NCBI RefSeq assembly: GCF_005144585.1
Contig: NZ_SSMQ01000009.1
Coordinates: 1 to 64,000, forward strand
From: Polyangium fumosum
GTDB lineage: Bacteria > Myxococcota_A > Polyangia > Polyangiales > Polyangiaceae
Reading direction: 5' to 3'
Length of the DNA stretch: 64,000 nucleotides
The translations under genes were made by a program, and so were the position numbers. This document shows positions 60,229-64,000 of this stretch, piece after piece (position 1 is the first letter of the stretch; each line of letters starts with the position of its first letter). A model generated the notes under the pieces. That model was not told the DNA's origin and ran no database searches. It saw only the letters and a program-made list of their open reading frames with translations.

Positions 60229-62199
60229 CTACCAGCGGAACCCAGCCCGCGCAGCCCGCTCGGCGTGGAGCGAGGCGCGGGCACGATCCCCGGCGCGGTA
60301 ATAGTGCTCGGCGAGGACCCCGTCCCGCTCGCCCTTCTGCTCCAGCCACGCCGCGGCGAGCGCGTGTCCGAGCGCGCGATCGGCCTCGGTGAGCATGCCG
60401 TAGGCCGCCTCCCGCACGAGCGTGTGGCGAAAGGCGAGCTCTTGCTCCCCGGCAAAACGGCTGCCCGCGTGAGGCACGACGAAGCCGCGATCGACGAGCA
60501 CGCGGAGCCTGCCGCTCTCGGTCGTCGTGCGCGTGTGGCCGAGCAGCGCCGAGAGGCCGCCCGACCAGAAGACGTCGCCGAAGATGCTCGCCGCGCGCAA
60601 GGTGCGCCGCGCTTCGGCGTCGAGCGCGCCGATCTGCGTCTCCAGGAGCGAACGCGCCGAGGTGGGAAGCTCGTCGCCGCGCCCTTCGACTGCAGCACGC
60701 GAGAGCTCTTCGACGACGAGCGGCAGGCCCGCCGCGCGCTCGACGACGCGATCCACGCGCGCGGCCTCGGCCCGATCGCCGAGCCAGCCGCGCGCGAGCT
60801 CGACCGCGGCCTTGCGCGGAAGCGGCGCGAGCGGCATCACCTGCGTGAACGTCACGCCGGCCGTGTGGCCGAACTCGTCGAAGAGCTCCGGCCGCGCGAG
60901 GGCGAGCACGAAGAGCGGGCGATCGTAAAGCTCGCAAAGGACGTCGCCGAGCGCGTGGATGGAGCGCGCGTCGCACCACTGGAGATCGTCGATGAGCAGG
61001 AGCGCCGGGCGCCCCGCGCGGGCCATGGCGAGCGCTTCGGCGCAATCGACCGAGGCGTCGGCCGTCAAGCGCCCCGCCTGCGTGATCGCCACGTTCGTGA
61101 TCCCGCGCGCCCGCGCCTCGCGCACGAGCTCGCGCCCGAGCCGCGATTTGCCGATGCCCGGCGGACCCGTCACCAGCACCGCGCGCGGCGAGACCTCTTC
61201 GAGGCACGCTTCGAGCGCCGAGAGCAGCGCCCCGAGCTCGCGCTCCCGGCCCACGAAAGGCGCGCCGAGGAGCATCACGGAGGCCTCGACGTACGTCCGC
61301 GCCGCCGTGATGTCGCGCATGCGCACCTCGCGCTCGGTGAGCGCAGGCGGCGCGCCCGAAGGTCGCTCCGAGATGGCCTCCTCGACGTCGATCGCGGCGA
61401 GCGCGCGCAGCACGGCCGCCGCGCTCTGCGGCCTCGACGCCGGGTCCTCGGTGAGCAGCCGCGCGACGAGATCGTCGAGCGCAGGCGGCACGTTCGGTAC
61501 GATCGTGGAGAGGCGCGGCGCGGCCGTGTGCAGCACCGCGGAGAGGACCTCGCCCTCGCTCGCGCCCGCGAAGAGCCTGCGCTGCGCGATGCATTCGAAG
61601 AGCAGGCAGCCAAGCGCGAAGAGGTCCGTCCGCGCGTCGATCTCACCTTCGCCGCGGGCCTGCTCGGGGGCCATGTACCCGAGCGTGCCGATGACGAGCC
61701 CGTCGCATGTCAACGCGCGCGCGGGGCTCGTCGCGCGGGCGATGCCGAAGTCGAGCAGGCGCGCATCGTCGGGCCTGCCCGCGGCGAGCAGGACGTTCTC
61801 CGGCTTCACGTCGCGGTGCACGATCCCGAGCGCGTGCACGGCCTCCAGCGCCTCGGCGACGCGCGTCGCGATGTGGATCGACTCGGAGATCGTGAGAGGC
61901 GCAGGCTCGGCGAGGCGCTCGGCGAGCGTCATGCCTTCGAGCCACTCCATCACGAGGAACGGCTCACCCGCCTCGGTCGTACCGTGATCGAGGTACCGCA
62001 CGATCGCTTGGTGATCGAGCGTCGCGAGGATGCTCGTCTCCCGCGCGAAACGCGCTGCGTCATCCGGCGTCGCGCCGCGGAGGATCTTGACCGCGACGGC
62101 CTTGCCCGTGACGCGATCGAGCGCGCGGAAGAGGCTCACTGACGCGCCGTGGGCGTCTCCGAGCAGCTCGTATCTCGCGCGTATCTCTCGATCCGCCAT
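60229..62199 (-). CDS. Ser/Thr protein kinase fused to AAA ATPase
   Basis: 656 residues. Kinase domain about 1-275: 'VAVKIL' (ATP-binding Lys), 'IVHRDVKPENVLL' (catalytic Asp near 125), 'DFGIA' and 'GTLGYMAPEQARGEGE'. The Gly-rich loop is degenerate (LGDAHGASVSLFRA). The ATPase follows: 'FVGRERELGALLSAL', Walker A 'VTGPPGIGKSRLG' near 342 and Walker B 'LLLIDDLQWCD'. It then ends after helical/winged-helix sequence. Related myxobacterial proteins usually continue with several hundred residues of TPR repeats, which are absent here. Cytoplasmic signalling protein; targets unknown. Confidence 0.9.
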   Translation of the reverse strand: MADREIRARYELLGDAHGASVSLFRALDRVTGKAVAVKILRGATPDDAARFARETSILATLDHQAIVRYLDHGTTEAGEPFLVMEWLEGMTLAERLAEPAPLTISESIHIATRVAEALEAVHALGIVHRDVKPENVLLAAGRPDDARLLDFGIARATSPARALTCDGLVIGTLGYMAPEQARGEGEIDARTDLFALGCLLFECIAQRRLFAGASEGEVLSAVLHTAAPRLSTIVPNVPPALDDLVARLLTEDPASRPQSAAAVLRALAAIDVEEAISERPSGAPPALTEREVRMRDITAARTYVEASVMLLGAPFVGRERELGALLSALEACLEEVSPRAVLVTGPPGIGKSRLGRELVREARARGITNVAITQAGRLTADASVDCAEALAMARAGRPALLLIDDLQWCDARSIHALGDVLCELYDRPLFVLALARPELFDEFGHTAGVTFTQVMPLAPLPRKAAVELARGWLGDRAEAARVDRVVERAAGLPLVVEELSRAAVEGRGDELPTSARSLLETQIGALDAEARRTLRAASIFGDVFWSGGLSALLGHTRTTTESGRLRVLVDRGFVVPHAGSRFAGEQELAFRHTLVREAAYGMLTEADRALGHALAAAWLEQKGERDGVLAEHYYRAGDRARASLHAERAARAGFRW

Positions 62200-62382
62200 G
62201 GTGAGGGATGGGCCACCTCGCGCGCTTCGCGCCCCGCGACCACCCTTCGAGGGTAAGACGTTTTGCAGGCGATCGCGGCACTTTTTCCGGTCCGTCCGCA
62301 CGCGCACACCGACCCTCCGGCGCGCGCGGGTGTGCCCGACAAAGCTTGTGTCGGTTCTCGTGGCCTACTAGAAACGTCCCCC

Positions 62383-63768
62383 ATGATGCGAGGCGCCCTG
62401 AGTGACATCACGAAGGCCGTCGGTCGGACTCCCGTCGTCAAGCTGAACAAGGTGACCGAGGGGATCGCGAGCGACATCTACGTCAAGTGCGAGTACCTGA
62501 ACCCCGGCGGCAGCCACAAGGACAGGGTCGCGATCAACATGATCCGGGACGCCGAGGCGGCCGGTCTCAAGCCGGGCGGCACGATCGTCGAGGCGACGAG
62601 CGGCAACACCGGCGCGGCGCTCGCGATGAACGCGGCCGTCAAAGGCTACAAGTGCGTCTTCGTGATGCCCGACAAGATGTCGCAGGAGAAGGTCGACACC
62701 CTGCGCGCGTTCGGGGCGAAGGTCGTCGTTTGTCCCACGGCCGTCGAGCCCGATGATCCGCGCAGCTACTACCAGGTCGCCAAGCGCATCGCGGAGGAGA
62801 CGCCGAACTGCTTCTACGCGAACCAGTACCACAACCCCTCGAACCCGGGCGCGCACTACCTCTCGACGGGCCCCGAGATCTGGGAGCAGGTCGGCGAGGA
62901 CCTCGACGTGTTCGTCGCGGGCATGGGCACGGGCGGGACGATCAGCGGCACAGGCAAGTACCTCCGCGAGAAGAAGGCCTCGATCAAGCTCGTCGGCGTC
63001 GATCCCGTGGGCTCGCTTTATTACGACTTCGTAAAGACGGGCCGCATCACGAAGCCCTTCAGCTACAAGGTCGAGGGCATCGGCGAGGACTTCTTCCCGA
63101 GCACGATGAACCTGGAGATCCTCGACGAGGTCATCCGCGTCGACGACAAGGAGTGCTTCCTGATGACGCGTGATCTCGTGCGTCTGGAGGGCCTGTTCGT
63201 CGGCGGATCCGGGGGCGCGGCCGTCGCGGGCGCGATCAAGTACGCGCGGCAGAGCGGGCGGAAGGAGAACATCCTGATCCTGCTACCCGACGCGGCCTCG
63301 AAGTACCTCGGCAAGATCTTCAACGACAACTGGATGCGCTCGAACGGCTTCCTCGAAGAAGAGAAGAGCCTCGGCACGGTGCGTGATCTGCTCGCGGGCA
63401 AACCCCTCGGCGAGGTCGTCTCCGCGCGGCCGCAGGACCGGGTCGGCGAGGTCATCAGCAAGCTGAAGACCCACGGGATCAGCCAGATCCCCATCGTCGA
63501 CGAGGGCAAGCTCTGCGGCCTCGTGCACGAGGTCGACCTGCTCCGTCACCTCGTCGGCGGCAAGGGCAGCCTCGACTCGCACATCAAGGAGCTCATCGAG
63601 AGCGAGTACGCGACGGTCACCGTCGACACGAAGGTCGAGCTCTTGAAGGGCGTGCTGAACGACGCGCGCGTCGCCATCGTCACCGATGGCACGAAGGTCG
63701 TCGGCATCATCTCGAAGATCGATCTGATCGACTACCTGGCGAAGCGCGCGGCCGAGCCCGCGGTCTGA
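62383..63768 (+). CDS. cbs: Cystathionine beta-synthase
   Basis: Joins serine and homocysteine in transsulfuration. 461 residues from the first of two adjacent ATGs (62383, 62386). The PLP Lys is Lys46 in 'NPGGSHKDRVA'; 'EATSGNTGAALAM' and 'GMGTGGTISGTGKYL' bind the cofactor phosphate and substrate. 'VGGSGGAAV' follows. A C-terminal pair of CBS domains (about 335-455; 'HGISQIPIVDEGKLCGLVHE', 'VGIISKIDLIDYLA') distinguishes it from plain cysteine synthase and probably binds an adenosine ligand. No heme-binding N-terminal extension is present. Confidence 0.93.
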   Translation: MMRGALSDITKAVGRTPVVKLNKVTEGIASDIYVKCEYLNPGGSHKDRVAINMIRDAEAAGLKPGGTIVEATSGNTGAALAMNAAVKGYKCVFVMPDKMSQEKVDTLRAFGAKVVVCPTAVEPDDPRSYYQVAKRIAEETPNCFYANQYHNPSNPGAHYLSTGPEIWEQVGEDLDVFVAGMGTGGTISGTGKYLREKKASIKLVGVDPVGSLYYDFVKTGRITKPFSYKVEGIGEDFFPSTMNLEILDEVIRVDDKECFLMTRDLVRLEGLFVGGSGGAAVAGAIKYARQSGRKENILILLPDAASKYLGKIFNDNWMRSNGFLEEEKSLGTVRDLLAGKPLGEVVSARPQDRVGEVISKLKTHGISQIPIVDEGKLCGLVHEVDLLRHLVGGKGSLDSHIKELIESEYATVTVDTKVELLKGVLNDARVAIVTDGTKVVGIISKIDLIDYLAKRAAEPAV

Positions 63769-63784
63769 GCCTCACCTACCCCAG

Positions 63785-63815
63785 CCCTCCCTCTCCACGC
63801 GCCGGAGAGGGAGGG
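63785..63815. terminator. Bidirectional hairpin between convergent genes
   Basis: CCCTCCCTCTCC (63785-63796) pairs perfectly with GGAGAGGGAGGG (63804-63815) around a 7-nt loop. It sits between the stops of cbs and the glutathione S-transferase gene. No T-run. Confidence 0.6.
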
Positions 63816-63831
63816 AGCACGGGACATCCTC

Positions 63832-64000
63832 TCAGCGGCCGCGCACCGTGGCGGCCGATTGTCCGAACAGAAGCTTTTTCGCCTCGTCGTCCATCGTCTG
63901 GCTCGGGTTCTGCACGAGCTCGCGGCCGACGTCGCGGCCGCGGTTGACCGCCGGGCGGGCCTCGATCGCGTCGAACCAGCGCTTCAAGTGCGGGAAATCG
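63832..64000 (-). CDS. Glutathione S-transferase, C-terminal part only
   Basis: The last 55 or so codons of a gene that runs off the window. The translation begins 'DFPHLKRWFDAIEARPAVNR', the closing helix typical of the GST C-terminal domain (yPhlxrWfdxixaRPav). It ends with a polar tail (DDEAKKLLFGQSAATVRGR). This resembles the YfcG/YghU-like GST group. The N-terminal thioredoxin fold is not visible, so the class is uncertain. Confidence 0.8.
   Translation of the reverse strand, partial: DFPHLKRWFDAIEARPAVNRGRDVGRELVQNPSQTMDDEAKKLLFGQSAATVRGR

Overview
The window looks like a chromosome segment of a large-genome myxobacterium of the Polyangium/Sorangium kind. The DNA is very GC-rich with strong G/C preference at third codon positions. 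There is a C-terminal MYXO-CTERM-type sorting tail at 9008-10414, many secreted lipoproteins with Gly-rich or Cys-rich linkers, and abundant signalling genes: ECF sigma factors, PAS-STAS proteins, NtrY-like kinases, a Ser/Thr kinase fused to an AAA ATPase, an MCP and an FHA protein. No tRNA, rRNA, CRISPR array, insertion sequence or phage module was seen.

Layout. 1-1846: end of a Cys-rich secreted protein followed by an ECF sigma factor with a C-terminal membrane segment. 1847-2196: hairpin-rich gap, then two small unknown genes (to 3184). 3228-6607: a DUF6688-like membrane protein, and divergently murA-hisG. 6669-12007: three exported proteins (FG-GAP/VCBS-like lipoprotein, Zn-dependent phospholipase C-like protein, Cys-rich repeat lipoprotein). 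12135-20184: a tight minus-strand operon for reductive pyrimidine catabolism (mmsA, beta-ureidopropionase, dihydropyrimidinase, preT, preA, NCS1 permease). Expected flow: uracil/thymine import, reduction by PreTA, ring opening, release of beta-amino acids, then semialdehyde oxidation by MmsA. 20443-22913: tandem PAS-STAS stressosome-like proteins. 23031-23690: a CAP-domain lipoprotein. 23926-27106: a second copy of the sigma/Cys-rich module, here with a third gene for a probable outer-membrane barrel protein.

27375-39872 is mostly housekeeping and signalling: an unknown protein, a slipin, purM, a Nudix hydrolase, a flavin amine oxidase, an unknown protein, a small membrane ORF, an NtrY-like kinase, adenosine deaminase, a VKOR-DsbA fusion and RNase R. 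39869-51718 holds an acireductone-dioxygenase-like cupin, an FHA protein with a repeat-bearing MCP, a small lipoprotein, a second NtrY-like kinase, a 905-residue lipoprotein, a class V aminotransferase, an unknown protein and a thioredoxin-like lipoprotein. 52310-62199 is the most unusual stretch: a small HTH regulator, a 945-residue protein with two radical SAM modules, a divergent DUF483-like protein, a second radical SAM protein, a small ligand-binding-like protein and a kinase-AAA protein. The window closes with cystathionine beta-synthase and the C-terminus of a glutathione S-transferase.

Best candidates for something undescribed are (i) the duplicated barrel / Cys-rich lipoprotein / membrane-anchored ECF sigma module, whose two copies are each followed by a related long-stem palindrome, and (ii) the double-radical-SAM / DUF483-like / radical-SAM cluster. 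Separately, the heptamer GACAAAC/GTTTGTC occurs about 30 times by hand count, roughly ten times a base-composition estimate, and often through rare codons.
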